40,328 nt of DNA, taken from positions 1 to 40,328 of the forward strand of contig JABJAB010000058.1 in NCBI GenBank assembly GCA_018666235.1, read 5' to 3'. Below are positions 13,746 through 22,870 of the stretch, piece by piece; within the stretch, counting starts at the first letter, position 1, and the number at the start of each line of letters is the position of its first letter. Source of the stretch: Ilumatobacter sp. (GTDB taxonomy: Bacteria > Actinomycetota > Acidimicrobiia > Acidimicrobiales > Ilumatobacteraceae). The notes beneath the pieces were generated by a model that was not told the origin of the DNA, did no database searches, and was given only the letters and a program-made list of their open reading frames with translations. A program made the translations under genes and the position numbers.

Positions 13746-14189
13746 TCAGGCCTCCACTTCTGTGGTCTCGGTTGACTCGACAACTGTCGTCGCGTCGATG
13801 GAGGTATCGGTTGACTCGACGGACTCGTCACCGGTGTTCTCGGTGTTCTCCGAGTTCTCGTCGCGACCTTCGTCGCGGCCGCGGCCACGGTCGTCGCGAT
13901 CGCGACGGCCGCCGGTGCGGGTTGAGGCAACACGAGTGGCGTACGGCAGGAGTGCCATTTCGCGAGAGATCTTGATCGCATTCGCGACCTCGCGTTGCTG
14001 CTGCAGGTCGTTGCCTGCCACACGGCGGTTCTTGATCTTGGAGCGGTCGCTCATGAAGCGACGGAGCAGATCAACGTCCTTGTAGTCGATGTACTCGACT
14101 TTGTCGATGATGAGGACGCTGGTCTTCTTCTTGAACTTGCGGGGGTTGGCGTCACGCGCCGACCGGGCCTTGTTCTTCTTACTGGCCAT
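13746..14189 (-). CDS. rpsR: 30S ribosomal protein S18 with long acidic C-terminal tail
   Basis: The first ~90 residues are a complete S18: basic N-terminus, then VEYIDYKDVDLLRRFMSDRSKIKNRRVAGNDLQQQREVANAIKISREMALLPYA. S18 is normally 75-90 residues; this one has 147. The extra ~55 residues are low complexity: first arginine/aspartate-rich (GGRRDRDDRGRGRDEGRDE), then acidic and threonine/serine-rich up to the stop. The S18 core lacks the zinc-binding cysteines found in some copies. It sits in the normal rpsF-ssb-rpsR-rplI order. A frameshift is unlikely, since the tail runs in frame to 5 nt before rplI and its ribosome site. The role of the tail is unknown. Confidence 0.93.
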   Translation of the reverse strand: MASKKNKARSARDANPRKFKKKTSVLIIDKVEYIDYKDVDLLRRFMSDRSKIKNRRVAGNDLQQQREVANAIKISREMALLPYATRVASTRTGGRRDRDDRGRGRDEGRDENSENTENTGDESVESTDTSIDATTVVESTETTEVEA

Positions 14190-14287
14190 AGTGAGATATT
14201 CCTGACTGGAAAATGATGTTCGACTGAATTTCGAAATGGATGACGTCGAGCTGTGCGTCGACGAGAGGTGTCAGCAGCGAGTGCTGC

Positions 14288-14749
14288 TCAGAACGGTTCT
14301 TCGTCGCCGTAGATGGGATCAGATGCAGGCTTCTGTGCGCCGCCGCCACTGCCACTGCCACCGCCGCTGAATCCGCCACCATCGGCAGAATCGCGAGAGA
14401 TGCGCTCGACTTGTGCCTGGGCCCAGCGGAGGCTGGGACCGAGGTCGTCGGCGATCACTTCGGTGACATTGCGCTTTTCGCCTTCGCGAGTCTCATACGA
14501 GCGCTGCTCGAGTCGACCGGTAACAACGATGCGGTTGCCCTTGTGCAGGCTGGCCGCAGCATTCTCACCGAGGTCTGCCCAAGCAACCACGTTGAAAAAT
14601 GAGACCTGCTCCTGCCACTCGCCATTCACCTGATAGCGGCGATTGACGGCGAGGCCGAAGCTGGCGACACCACGGCCCCCCGTGGTGTAACGAAGCTCGG
14701 GATCCTTAGTGAGGTTCCCGGTGAGTGTGACGGTGTTGTCCTGTGCCAT
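14288..14749 (-). CDS. ssb: single-stranded DNA-binding protein
   Basis: 153 residues. The OB fold is visible as VTLTGNLTKDPELRYTTGGRGVASFGLAVN and WQEQVSFFNVVAWADLGENAAASLHKGNRIVVTGRLEQRSYE. A glycine-rich linker (about residues 122-140) and the acidic tip GDEEPF follow, the variant of the DDDIPF tail that recruits replication and repair proteins. The ATG at 14749 has AGGGGA about 6 nt upstream; a longer frame runs back into rpsF and is rejected. The SSB tetramer protects single strands at forks, next to dnaB here. Confidence 0.95.
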   Translation of the reverse strand: MAQDNTVTLTGNLTKDPELRYTTGGRGVASFGLAVNRRYQVNGEWQEQVSFFNVVAWADLGENAAASLHKGNRIVVTGRLEQRSYETREGEKRNVTEVIADDLGPSLRWAQAQVERISRDSADGGGFSGGGSGSGGGAQKPASDPIYGDEEPF

Positions 14750-14780
14750 GTGATTCCCCTTTGGCGATTGCCGAGCCGGA

Positions 14781-15113
14781 TCAGGCAGCTTCCACGGTGA
14801 TGCCGCGGCGTGCTGCTTCTTCCTCGGGCAGACGGATGAGCTTGTGGCGGACGATGTCGTCCGCAAGACGGAGCTGGCGCTCCAATTCGTCAAGCGCGCC
14901 GGGCGCGGCGACGATCTGAGCAACGAGGTAGTAGCCAGACGGCTTCTTGTTGATCGGGTAGGCAAATTGACGCTTGCCCCACCAGTCGATCTTCTCGTGC
15001 AGCTGACCGCCGACACTCTCGACTCCATCGGTGATCGTCTTCATCCAAGACTGTGCCTTGGGATCATCGACGTCGCCGTCGATGATGACCATCATTTCGT
15101 ACGCACGATTCAT
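14781..15113 (-). CDS. rpsF: 30S ribosomal protein S6
   Basis: 110 residues, a ferredoxin-like fold beginning MNRAYEMMVIIDGDVDD, with KIDWWGKRQFAYPINKKPSGYYLVAQIVA and the last strand ADDIVRHKLIRL. It binds 16S rRNA together with S18, which is encoded two genes downstream. GGGAG about 12 nt before the ATG is the ribosome site. It is the first gene of the operon; the promoter should lie within the ~200 nt upstream. Confidence 0.96.
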   Translation of the reverse strand: MNRAYEMMVIIDGDVDDPKAQSWMKTITDGVESVGGQLHEKIDWWGKRQFAYPINKKPSGYYLVAQIVAAPGALDELERQLRLADDIVRHKLIRLPEEEAARRGITVEAA

Positions 15114-15331
15114 GCGGTGTTGTTCTCCCTTCGGATCCCACGTTCACGGTGTCCAAGCGTGAAGAGATGGGGAGCCCCGGACTCCAACTCACGAGGGGTT
15201 GGGCAGAGGGGCAGGGTATGTAATGGACCGCGCAATGCTACCGGGAGGCACTGCGTCGCGCGCCAGGCTTCGTTTCGGTTCGACTGCATGCAACCCACCG
15301 TAGAGACGCGCGCTCACAGAGATGGGTGGCC

Positions 15332-15979
15332 TCAGCCGAGCGGACAGTTGGTGGCTTCGGTTCCTGGGAGCAGCCGAGCGGTCGACCCAGCGGTGATGCC
15401 GATCGACGCGAGATCGCCTTGAAAGACCTCAATCGCCAGCACGTAGTCACCTCCTGCAGAGAAGCGTTCGCAGTCAGTTGAGTTCTCCGACACACACGGC
15501 TCCATGTCCGCCGTGGACACCAGAGCACCGCCAGCACGAGCGAGGGGCGCATCGAACCAGGCAATCGAGAGCGGCGTGACGGTCTGGAACATGAAGAACG
15601 AACCGGTCGTCGGCTCGTCCCAGACAAACGCCATGCCCTCCGGTGCGCCCAGCGAGGTGACGCCCTTCAAGCCCTGCCCCCGCTCGTCACCGGTGTCCGC
15701 CAACCACATGCACAGCTCACACACCGTGCCGTCGACCTTGGTGACTTCGATCATCGCCGTCGTGAACCCCGCGGGCTGCACGTCCACGTCGCGCACGGTT
15801 GTGCCCGACTCGATGTCAGCAAGCGCTTCTGTCGCAACCGTCGGTGCAACCTGGGTCGATGCAACCACGGTCGGTGCAACCACGACGCGAGAATCTGGCG
15901 CGGCAACGTCAGAATCACTCGAGCACGCGGCACTCATGAAGGCGGCCGCAGTCAGCGCCGCGAACGCGTGACCCTTCAC
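15332..15979 (-). CDS. DUF192-domain lipoprotein
   Basis: About 215 residues. It starts with a lipoprotein signal: a basic start, a hydrophobic stretch and the lipobox AAC before SSDSD. A threonine/valine-rich spacer of about 30 residues follows. The DUF192 domain then shows GQGLKGVTSLGAPEGMAFVWDEPTTGSFFMFQTVTPLSIAWFDAPL, with ...DYVLAIEVFQGDLASIGITAGSTARL at the end. The domain function is unknown, and the protein should be anchored outside the membrane. The GTG at 15979 overlaps the stop of the DUF5318 gene (GTGA), so the pair is translationally coupled. Four cysteines (CELC, C, C) in the domain may form disulfides. Confidence 0.85.
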   Translation of the reverse strand: MKGHAFAALTAAAFMSAACSSDSDVAAPDSRVVVAPTVVASTQVAPTVATEALADIESGTTVRDVDVQPAGFTTAMIEVTKVDGTVCELCMWLADTGDERGQGLKGVTSLGAPEGMAFVWDEPTTGSFFMFQTVTPLSIAWFDAPLARAGGALVSTADMEPCVSENSTDCERFSAGGDYVLAIEVFQGDLASIGITAGSTARLLPGTEATNCPLG

Positions 15980-16371
15980 GTTCCGCCGACGGGAAGGATG
16001 CGGAGCAGGTGATTCCAGCGGCATTCGACGCACGCTTCGACCACGTAGGCACTCGCCTCGGTCGACCGGGCTTCGATCCGGCGCATCTGTTCAGCAGTCG
16101 ACACGCAATGTCCTTGCGCCTGGAGTCCGTGCCCGAACACGTATGTGACCAACTTGAGTTCGGTTTCTTCACAGATCGGGCAGACCGTGGACGTCTGGGT
16201 ACCGACATTGCGGGCTGCCCGGATCAACTCGGGATGCGCATCGCACACCGCCTCTTCGCGCAGCCGCCCTCGCTTGACCTCGCTGATCAGCATGCGACGG
16301 GCGAGCCGATGGTCAACGATGCCCCGCGCCCCACCATCGGTGCCACGAATCGCGCCGACCGAGAAGGACAT
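15976..16371 (-). CDS. DUF5318-family zinc-ribbon-like protein
   Basis: 131 residues matching the actinobacterial DUF5318 pattern: IVDHRLARRMLISEVKRGRLREEAVCDAHPELIRAARNVG, then CPICEETELKLVTYVFGHGL, and VVEACVECRWNHLLRIL near the end. CPIC and CVEC could bind a zinc ion. The ATG at 16371 follows a TATCCT -10 box (16385-16380) by 8 nt, indicating a leaderless message and giving a normal family length; an ATG at 16422 is less likely. It is coupled to the DUF192 gene downstream. The function of DUF5318 is not known. Confidence 0.82.
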   Translation of the reverse strand: MSFSVGAIRGTDGGARGIVDHRLARRMLISEVKRGRLREEAVCDAHPELIRAARNVGTQTSTVCPICEETELKLVTYVFGHGLQAQGHCVSTAEQMRRIEARSTEASAYVVEACVECRWNHLLRILPVGGT

Positions 16372-16431
16372 GAAGGTCGAGGATAGAGCCCAATGCGCAC
16401 ACGTGCCGCCCGGAGCGGGCACACTGGGGGT

Positions 16432-16995
16432 GTGGTTGCAAACATCAGGTATGGAGACGGCATTCCGACGGACGCCGAGCTGCGTCTGAGTGGCGACGTG
16501 AGCGGCGGTCTGCGCGCCGTCGAACTCGGTATCTCCGATTGGTTCAATGCTGTCGAGTTCGCGCAGTCAGGCGCCAAAGCCATCGCGGTCGACCCCGACG
16601 CCGACAAGATCGCCGACATGCGTGCGCGCGCTGAGGCGGCAGAGATCAGCGTGCAATGTCACGCCACCGACTTGGCCGATCTCGGCGAGATCACCTCCGG
16701 CACGGTGAGCGTCGTCGTCGCCGCCCACACCATCGAAAAGGTCGACGATCTCAGCCGCCTGCTCCGCCAGGTGCACCGCATCCTCATTCCGAGCATGCCG
16801 TTCGTCATCTCGGTCACTCACCCATTTTCCGTCGTCAGCGACGCCACGCCCTACGGTGTGACCGCCCGCTCGATCAGCGACTGGTTCACCTCTCTCGGCC
16901 GATCAAATTTCCGAGTCGATCGGGTCGACGAAGTCGGCTCGTCCGGAAACGTGCCCAGCACGCTCATCATGCGGGCCCGCAAGGAAGGCAGCTGA
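16432..16995 (+). CDS. class I SAM-dependent methyltransferase
   Basis: About 187 residues with a Rossmann methyltransferase core. Motif I appears as AVELGISDWFNAVEFAQSGAKAIAVDPDADKI, a degenerate form of the usual E/DxGxGxG. Motif II/III is the VQCHATDLADL stretch, followed by GTVSVVVAAHTIEKVDDLSRLLRQVHRIL, as in Methyltransf_11 proteins. The glycine loop is weak (ELGISDW), so SAM binding should not be taken for granted. The GTG at 16432 is just after a CACACT box. It diverges from the DUF5318 gene. The substrate is unknown. Confidence 0.72.
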   Translation: MVANIRYGDGIPTDAELRLSGDVSGGLRAVELGISDWFNAVEFAQSGAKAIAVDPDADKIADMRARAEAAEISVQCHATDLADLGEITSGTVSVVVAAHTIEKVDDLSRLLRQVHRILIPSMPFVISVTHPFSVVSDATPYGVTARSISDWFTSLGRSNFRVDRVDEVGSSGNVPSTLIMRARKEGS

Positions 16996-17080
16996 CACCA
17001 GCTTTCCTCGGTCAACAGAGGGGAAACGGACCGCATCGACGGCGTGACCGAAACGGCCGGAAACGTGCGACAATGGACGG

Positions 17081-17563
17081 ATGGCCGAAGTCCAGGAGAC
17101 CAAGCTTCCCGGCGTCGGAGTACGCCACGAGTTCGACACCGACACCGGTGAACGTGTTGGTGTCATCGTCCATCGCGACGGCAGACGCGAAATGGTCGTC
17201 TACGACCGCAACGATCGAGACGCCTGCTCAACAATGGTCGTTCTGTCGGCGTCAGACACGCGCACGATGGCTGAGTTGCTCGGCGCCAGCCAGGTCACCG
17301 AAGCAGTTGCCGCAGTGCAGCAAAACATCGACGGCCTTGCCATCGAGTGGATCGCTCTGACCGATTCTTCGCCAGCAATCGGTGCAACAATCCGCGACGG
17401 CGAGTACCGGACACGCACGGGTGCCTCGATCGTCGCGGTGATCCGTGGTGATCAGTCGGTCCCGGCACCCGACCCCGAGTTCGATTTCCAGATCGGCGAC
17501 ACCGCTGTCGCGGTCGGCACCACGGAAGGTCTCGCATTGTTGCGCGACCAGCTCACCAACTGA
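17081..17563 (+). CDS. khtT: KhtT-like regulatory subunit of a cation:proton antiporter (TrkA-C domain)
   Basis: 160 residues. An N-terminal domain of ~70 residues (LPGVGVRHEFDTDTGERVGVIVHRDGRREMVVYD) is followed by an RCK_C/TrkA-C domain (IGATIRDGEYRTRTGASIVAVIRGDQSVPAPDPEFDFQIGDTAVAVGTTEGLALLRDQL). This architecture is that of KhtT/YhaT proteins, which gate the partner KhtU antiporter; in Bacillus, KhtT binds c-di-AMP. The partner transporter follows after 21 nt. A GACAAT -10 box lies 6 nt before the ATG. Confidence 0.87.
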   Translation: MAEVQETKLPGVGVRHEFDTDTGERVGVIVHRDGRREMVVYDRNDRDACSTMVVLSASDTRTMAELLGASQVTEAVAAVQQNIDGLAIEWIALTDSSPAIGATIRDGEYRTRTGASIVAVIRGDQSVPAPDPEFDFQIGDTAVAVGTTEGLALLRDQLTN

Positions 17564-17584
17564 GCCAACTCGACAACGCATCCT

Positions 17585-18796
17585 ATGACCCTTGCGCTCT
17601 TCGCTGCTGGGAGCACCGAAACCGCGCTTGCGTTTATCGAGATCGGCGCCGTCGTACTCGGACTCGCAGTCCTCGCGCGGGTTGCCGGCCGCTTGGGCAT
17701 CACCGCGGTACCGCTCTACCTGCTCGCGGGACTCATGCTCGGCGAAGGCGGCCTCGTACAGCTCGACGTCACCGAGGACTTCATTTCGATCATCGCTGAG
17801 ATCGGTGTGCTCCTCCTGCTGTTCACGCTCGGCTTGGAGTACTCCGACGTGGAGCTTCGCAACGGTCTGCGCACTGGGACCTTGGTCGGCGTGATCGACA
17901 TGTTGCTCAATGCACTGCCTGGCGTGGCGGCAGGTTTGCTCCTCGGTTGGTCACCACTGGCTGCGGTCCTGCTCGGTGGAGCAACCTGGATTTCTTCGTC
18001 GGGTGTCGTGTCGAAGATCCTGAGCGACCTGCAACGCCTGGGCTTCCGCGAAACGCCCGCCATCTTGAACCTCTTGGTGATCGAAGACCTGGCGATGGCG
18101 ATCTACCTCCCAGTGATCGCTGCCGTAATCGTCGGCGGCACCTTGGTCGCCACGTTGACCAGTGTCGCGATCGCTCTGACGGTCGTGGTCGTCATTCTGC
18201 TGGTGGCACTGTTGTGGGGTCGCCGCCTCAGCGACGCGCTGATCGGTGGTTCCGACGAGGCCCTGCTGCTCGGCGTCTTCGGCGTCACGTTGCTCGTCGC
18301 CGGCATTGCACAACGCCTCGAAGTGTCTGGCGCGATCGGCGCCTTCCTCGTCGGACTCGCGCTCTCGGGTCAAGCTGAAGTCCGAGCGATGAACCTCATC
18401 TCGCCGCTCCGCGACCTGTTCGCTGCGATCTTCTTCCTCTTCTTCTCGTTCCAGGTCGATCCGTCGAAACTCCTCGATTCACTGCTCCCGGCAATCGCGC
18501 TCGCAGTCGTCACGTCGATCACCAAGTTCGCCACCGGCTGGTACGCAGCCAAGCGTGTCGGCGCAGCCGGGAAGGGTCGCATGCGTGCCGGTGCCACGTT
18601 GATTGCTCGCGGCGAGTTCTCGATTGTGATCGCCGCATTGGGAGCGAGCCTCGCTGACGGCCCTGAACTCGGGGCGCTGGTGGCCGGATACGTGCTCATC
18701 ACGGCGATCGCAGCGCCATTTGCAGCGAAGTACGCCGACCGCATCAACCTGCCGGCACGCATGTGGAAGCGCTCCGAACCGAGCCCCGTCACCTGA
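17585..18796 (+). CDS. khtU: KhtU-like K+(Na+)/H+ antiporter, CPA2 family
   Basis: 403 residues with about 12 membrane helices in the monovalent cation:proton antiporter-2 pattern: LGITAVPLYLLAGLMLGEGGL, IGVLLLLFTLGLEYS, ATWISSSGVVSKILSDL with the discontinuous helix, NLLVIEDLAMAIYLPV containing the conserved acidic ED, and RAGATLIARGEFSIVIAALG with the conserved arginine/glycine segment. It exports K+ in exchange for protons, probably gated by the KhtT-like protein encoded just upstream. The C-terminus is short and has no RCK domain, which fits with regulation in trans. Confidence 0.87.
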   Translation: MTLALFAAGSTETALAFIEIGAVVLGLAVLARVAGRLGITAVPLYLLAGLMLGEGGLVQLDVTEDFISIIAEIGVLLLLFTLGLEYSDVELRNGLRTGTLVGVIDMLLNALPGVAAGLLLGWSPLAAVLLGGATWISSSGVVSKILSDLQRLGFRETPAILNLLVIEDLAMAIYLPVIAAVIVGGTLVATLTSVAIALTVVVVILLVALLWGRRLSDALIGGSDEALLLGVFGVTLLVAGIAQRLEVSGAIGAFLVGLALSGQAEVRAMNLISPLRDLFAAIFFLFFSFQVDPSKLLDSLLPAIALAVVTSITKFATGWYAAKRVGAAGKGRMRAGATLIARGEFSIVIAALGASLADGPELGALVAGYVLITAIAAPFAAKYADRINLPARMWKRSEPSPVT

Positions 18797-18836
18797 CATC
18801 CAGGACCATGTTCAGCGCGGCGTGAAACCGATCGCG

Positions 18837-21206
18837 TCAGACCCGTTCGTATTCGACCAAGGCCGCGGGGCGGGGACGGCCGAAGAGGTAGCCCTGGCCG
18901 TTGTCGCACTGCAATTCACGCAATCGGGTGAGCTGGAGCGGTGTTTCGACACCCTCGGCCACGACACTCAGACCAAGGGAGTGACCAAGCCGCACAACAG
19001 CTTCGACAATCGATGTGTCGTCAGCTTCGAGACCCAAGCCCGACACGAACGACCGATCGATCTTGATCGTCTCGACCGGGAAGCGCTTCAAATAGGTGAG
19101 CGACGAGTATCCGGTTCCGAAGTCATCGACGGCGATGTGGAGGCCCAGGCCGCGTAGCTCACGCAACGCCGAACCTGCCGCAACGGAGTCTTCCATCAGT
19201 GTGGTCTCTGTGATCTCAAGCCACAGCGAGTCAGCATCGATGCCGGTCTCGCCGAGCGCTGTCTGCACCACATCGATGAAGTTGCTGTCAGCCAACTGCT
19301 GTGTTGCCACGTTGACCGACAGACCGCATCGCCGGAATCTGGTTCCCGCAGCGCGCCAGCGCGCAAGTTGTGCCAGCGAGTCGCGCAACATCATCGCGCC
19401 GAAGTCAACGAGGAGGCCGCCCGCCTCGACGGCTGGAAGGAACTCCGCTGGCATCAGCAGACCCCGATCGGGATGCAGCCAACGCGCCAAGACTTCGAAG
19501 CTGACGACCTCTCCAGAACTCAGATCGACGATCGGTTGGAAGTACGGAACGATCTCGTGGCGCTCGATGGCCCGGCGCAGTTCTGATGCGAGCTGGAGCG
19601 CGCCCACAGACGCCTTGCGCGTGGCCGCAGTGAATGCTTCGACCCGATCGCGACCAGCAGCCTTGGCCCGATACATCGCTGCGTCGGCATCGCGCAGCAG
19701 GTCATCGGCGGTGAGGTCGGTTGCAGCGTTGACAGCAAAGCCGATGCTGGCGGTGACAATCAGCTCGTGCCCGTCGATCGTGATCGGCTCCATGACTGAT
19801 CGGCGGAGTCGATCAGCCACCGCGGCCGGGTCGACGAACGCGCCACTCGGAGTGTCCTCTCCACCGATGGCCACGCGCTCAACAAAGACCACGAACTCGT
19901 CGCCACCAAAGCGTGCCAATCGGTCGCTGTCACGCATCACGCCACGGAATCGTCGAGCAACCTCGCGCAAGAGTTGATCGCCGACCCCGTGTCCGAGGCT
20001 GTCGTTGACCATCTTGAAATTGTCCAGGTCGATAAACAGCACCGCGACTTGCCCCGGCTGGGCCACTGCGAGCAACGCGTCAAGCCGCCCGACGAGTGTC
20101 GTGCGATTCGGCAGATCGGTGAGGTCGTCGTGTGTTGCAGCGTGAGTGAGGAGTTCGGCATTGCGTCGCTGCTCGGTGATGTCTTCAATGTGTGTAATCG
20201 CCAATGCGACACCCTCGTCCTCGGTCACCGAGACTCGCGTCCGCGCCCAGACATACTCGCCGTCAGCCCGCAAGTACCGCTGCTCGAGTGCGTATGAGTC
20301 AGCGATACCCAGTTCAAGCTGCGCCCGTTGACGTGCTGCCGACGCGAGATCTTCTGGGTGGGTCATCGTGCGAATCGGCTGCCCGAGCATGTCGTCGAGC
20401 GGTCGACCCAGCATCTGGGCCAATGGCTGGTTGGCGTCGACAATGCGGCCGTCGTCGAGACGCACCAGCGCCATCCCGGTCGGAGCTGAGTGGAACGCCT
20501 GCTGAAACCGGCGGCGCGCCTGCTCCAGAGCTGCCGTCGTCCGCTTGCGATCGCTCACATCGCGAAGCAACACCACGTTGCCGTGATCGCTCTGCGACAC
20601 ATGCAACGACGCCTCGACCAAGTGTGGCTCACCATTGACATCGACGAGTTCAAACACCGCCAGATCACCAGGGCTACGCACGCCAGCATGCACAGCAGGC
20701 ACACGATTGCCAAGGTCAACGCGCTGCCACCGCTCCGACACCGACTTTCTGTCAGCCTCACCGATCATCGAAAGGAATCCTCGTCCGATGAGGTCGTCGA
20801 CCGACCGACCCGTCAGGGCGGCTGCCTTGCCATTGGCAGAGCTGATCTTGCCGCGTTCATCGAGGCCGATCACTGCATCTGGCAAGTCGTCGAGCAACTG
20901 GCGCAGGTCCGACTGAGTGACAGAAAGCTCGTCGATCGTCGTCCGCAACCGACGCCCAAAATGTCGGGCCTCGAGCCACGTCACCACCACCGCAACGATC
21001 GAGACAACGCCAACGGCGGCAACGACCAGCGTCGTGTTGGCCGCCGGCTCGTTCGCCGCGACCAATGCTGCCATCGAGATCAAACCGACAGAAACCACCA
21101 CGAGGGGCAGCAACAGCCACGAGGCACGCACCGTCCGCCGTCTCGCCTCGCCCGTCCGCACGTGCACAAAGTACGACGTGGCGGCGCCTCGTTCGAGGAT
21201 GCCCAT
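18837..21206 (-). CDS. membrane-bound PAS-PAS-GGDEF-EAL cyclic-di-GMP enzyme
   Basis: 789 residues. Two membrane helices lie near residues 30-80. A first PAS domain follows (LRQLLDDLPDAVIGLDERGKI), then a second PAS with PAC (FHSAPTGMALVRLDDGRIVDANQPLAQMLG), then GGDEF. The active site is FGGDEFVVF, preceded by an RxxD inhibitory site (RDSD) five residues upstream. The EAL domain has EVLARW in place of EAL but keeps ITETTLMED, DDFGTGYSSL, KIDRSF, AEGVET and QGYLFGRP, so both synthesis and hydrolysis of c-di-GMP are possible. The short extracytoplasmic loop and PAS domains suggest sensing of a redox, light or small-molecule signal. It stands alone between khtU (convergent) and the CCA-adding enzyme. 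Confidence 0.92.
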   Translation of the reverse strand: MGILERGAATSYFVHVRTGEARRRTVRASWLLLPLVVVSVGLISMAALVAANEPAANTTLVVAAVGVVSIVAVVVTWLEARHFGRRLRTTIDELSVTQSDLRQLLDDLPDAVIGLDERGKISSANGKAAALTGRSVDDLIGRGFLSMIGEADRKSVSERWQRVDLGNRVPAVHAGVRSPGDLAVFELVDVNGEPHLVEASLHVSQSDHGNVVLLRDVSDRKRTTAALEQARRRFQQAFHSAPTGMALVRLDDGRIVDANQPLAQMLGRPLDDMLGQPIRTMTHPEDLASAARQRAQLELGIADSYALEQRYLRADGEYVWARTRVSVTEDEGVALAITHIEDITEQRRNAELLTHAATHDDLTDLPNRTTLVGRLDALLAVAQPGQVAVLFIDLDNFKMVNDSLGHGVGDQLLREVARRFRGVMRDSDRLARFGGDEFVVFVERVAIGGEDTPSGAFVDPAAVADRLRRSVMEPITIDGHELIVTASIGFAVNAATDLTADDLLRDADAAMYRAKAAGRDRVEAFTAATRKASVGALQLASELRRAIERHEIVPYFQPIVDLSSGEVVSFEVLARWLHPDRGLLMPAEFLPAVEAGGLLVDFGAMMLRDSLAQLARWRAAGTRFRRCGLSVNVATQQLADSNFIDVVQTALGETGIDADSLWLEITETTLMEDSVAAGSALRELRGLGLHIAVDDFGTGYSSLTYLKRFPVETIKIDRSFVSGLGLEADDTSIVEAVVRLGHSLGLSVVAEGVETPLQLTRLRELQCDNGQGYLFGRPRPAALVEYERV

Positions 21207-21266
21207 GTCTCCCCTTCCTGAACTTCTTCCTCGACTTCTTCCTCGAGGAAATGAGGAACGGTGACG

Positions 21267-22742
21267 TCAGGAGTCGGCGTGACGCTCTCGCCACCACGCG
21301 TCGAGGCGCGCTCGGACGGCACGATCGCCGATGAGGCCGTCTTCGAGACGAACTTCCATCAAAAACTTCATCGCCTCGCCGACATCACGGCCCGGCGTGA
21401 TGTCCAGATGAGTGATCACCTCGTTGCCATCCATCTCGGGCCGTAACGCCGCAAGCTCTTCTTGCGCGGCCAACTCGTCGATCCGCGCCTCGAGTTCGTC
21501 CATCCGTCGCGACAGCCGTGCCGCCTTCTTAGCGTTGCGTGTGGTGCAATCGCAGCGAGTCAACACATTCAGTTCCTGGAGGAGTGGACCCGCGTCACGC
21601 ACGTAACGGCGCACTGCTGAATCGGACCACCCCATCGAATAGGTGTGGAAGCGCAAGTGCAGCGCAACCAGTTCGGTCACTGCCGCCACATCGTCATTCG
21701 AGTATCGCAGCGCCGACAGCCGCTTCTTCGTCATTCGAGCACCCACGGCATCGTGATGATGAAACGTGGTGCCCTTGCCTTCGAGATAGCCGCGTGTGCG
21801 CGGCTTGCCGATGTCGTGGAACAGCGCGGCCAACCGGGTGAGGCGGAAATCGAACTCGGGTCGCTCGCCCGAGACGATCGCGGGGTTCTCGCTGAGTGGC
21901 CGCACGTTCTCCACCACTGCAAGGGAATGCGTCAGTACGTCCTTGTGGCGGTGGATCGGGTCGTGTTCAAGGCGCATCGCTGGCAGTTCGGGAAAGAATT
22001 GGTCGGCCAGTCCCGTTTCGATGAGGAACCAGAGCCCTGGCGATGGGTGATCAACCACCATCAATTTGTCGAGCTCGTCGCGGATTCGTTCAGCCGACAC
22101 GATCTCGAGCCGATCAGCCATTGCCTTCACCGCCGCGACAAGTTCATCAGACGGCTGGAGTTGGTAGCGAGCGATGAAACGTGCCGCCCGCAACATCCGC
22201 AGCGGGTCGTCGCTGAAACTGACATCCGGTCCCATCGGCGTCCGGAGTGTCCGAGTTGCCAAGTCGACGGCACCATCGAATGGGTCGACCAAGACCGGTG
22301 TTCCCCCACCCGACGCACTGTCGCCGGTGAGTTCGAGAGCCATCGCGTTGACCGTGAAGTCGCGACGCGAAAGGTCGGTCTCGATCTCATCGGCGAAGAC
22401 AACATGGGGCTTGCGGGAATCGTCGGTGTAGGCCTCGGCGCGGAATGTGGTGATTTCGTACGGCCGCTGTTCACCCGTCTCAGGGTTGAGCTTGTGGGCA
22501 CCAATCGTGCCGAACTTCTCGCCCTGATTCCAGACTGCGTCGGCCCAGCCGTCCAGGCATGCCTTGATCTGATCAGGACGCGCATCAGTCGTCAGGTCGA
22601 GATCAAAATCGGCTCGACCGGAGTCGACCAGCAGGTCCCGCACGGTTCCGCCAACGAGGTACAAGCGATGACCGGCAGCGCGAAACCGCTCAGTCAGCGG
22701 TGCGAGCTCGCGCAGCACGGGTGCAAAACGATCGGGAACCAC
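21267..22742 (-). CDS. CCA-adding enzyme / poly(A) polymerase family with HD domain
   Basis: About 491 residues. The nucleotidyltransferase head has LYLVGGTVRDLLV and FDLDLTTDA (the DxD metal site), FGTIGAH, ITTFRAEAY and RRDFTVNAMAL. The neck has RMLRAARFIARYQ. A C-terminal HD domain contains LAALFHDIGKPRT. It adds or repairs the 3' CCA of tRNAs. This is the pcnA/cca position upstream of the DUF6049-like gene, as in mycobacteria (Rv3907c). The GTG at 22742 is chosen because a TATCGT -10 box (22756-22751) lies 8 nt before it; a GTG at 22820 would add 26 residues with untypical codons. It is divergent from the GNAT gene. Confidence 0.9.
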   Translation of the reverse strand: MVPDRFAPVLRELAPLTERFRAAGHRLYLVGGTVRDLLVDSGRADFDLDLTTDARPDQIKACLDGWADAVWNQGEKFGTIGAHKLNPETGEQRPYEITTFRAEAYTDDSRKPHVVFADEIETDLSRRDFTVNAMALELTGDSASGGGTPVLVDPFDGAVDLATRTLRTPMGPDVSFSDDPLRMLRAARFIARYQLQPSDELVAAVKAMADRLEIVSAERIRDELDKLMVVDHPSPGLWFLIETGLADQFFPELPAMRLEHDPIHRHKDVLTHSLAVVENVRPLSENPAIVSGERPEFDFRLTRLAALFHDIGKPRTRGYLEGKGTTFHHHDAVGARMTKKRLSALRYSNDDVAAVTELVALHLRFHTYSMGWSDSAVRRYVRDAGPLLQELNVLTRCDCTTRNAKKAARLSRRMDELEARIDELAAQEELAALRPEMDGNEVITHLDITPGRDVGEAMKFLMEVRLEDGLIGDRAVRARLDAWWRERHADS

Positions 22743-22870
22743 GGGGCCAGACGATATGGCGATTCGTCGCGCAAGCGCGCTGATGGTCGCCGAACCGCGC
22801 CCGCACCCGCGCAGCACCACGACAGTTCTGCGACTCCTGGACAGGCCCTCGCCGCAGTAGCGTCGGTCTC

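Noticed and set aside
15114..15331. Possible tRNA gene (a GGTTCGACT stretch near 15275)
   Set aside because: No acceptor stem, anticodon arm or second half could be paired around it; more likely the rpsF leader/promoter region and downstream spacer of the DUF192 gene.
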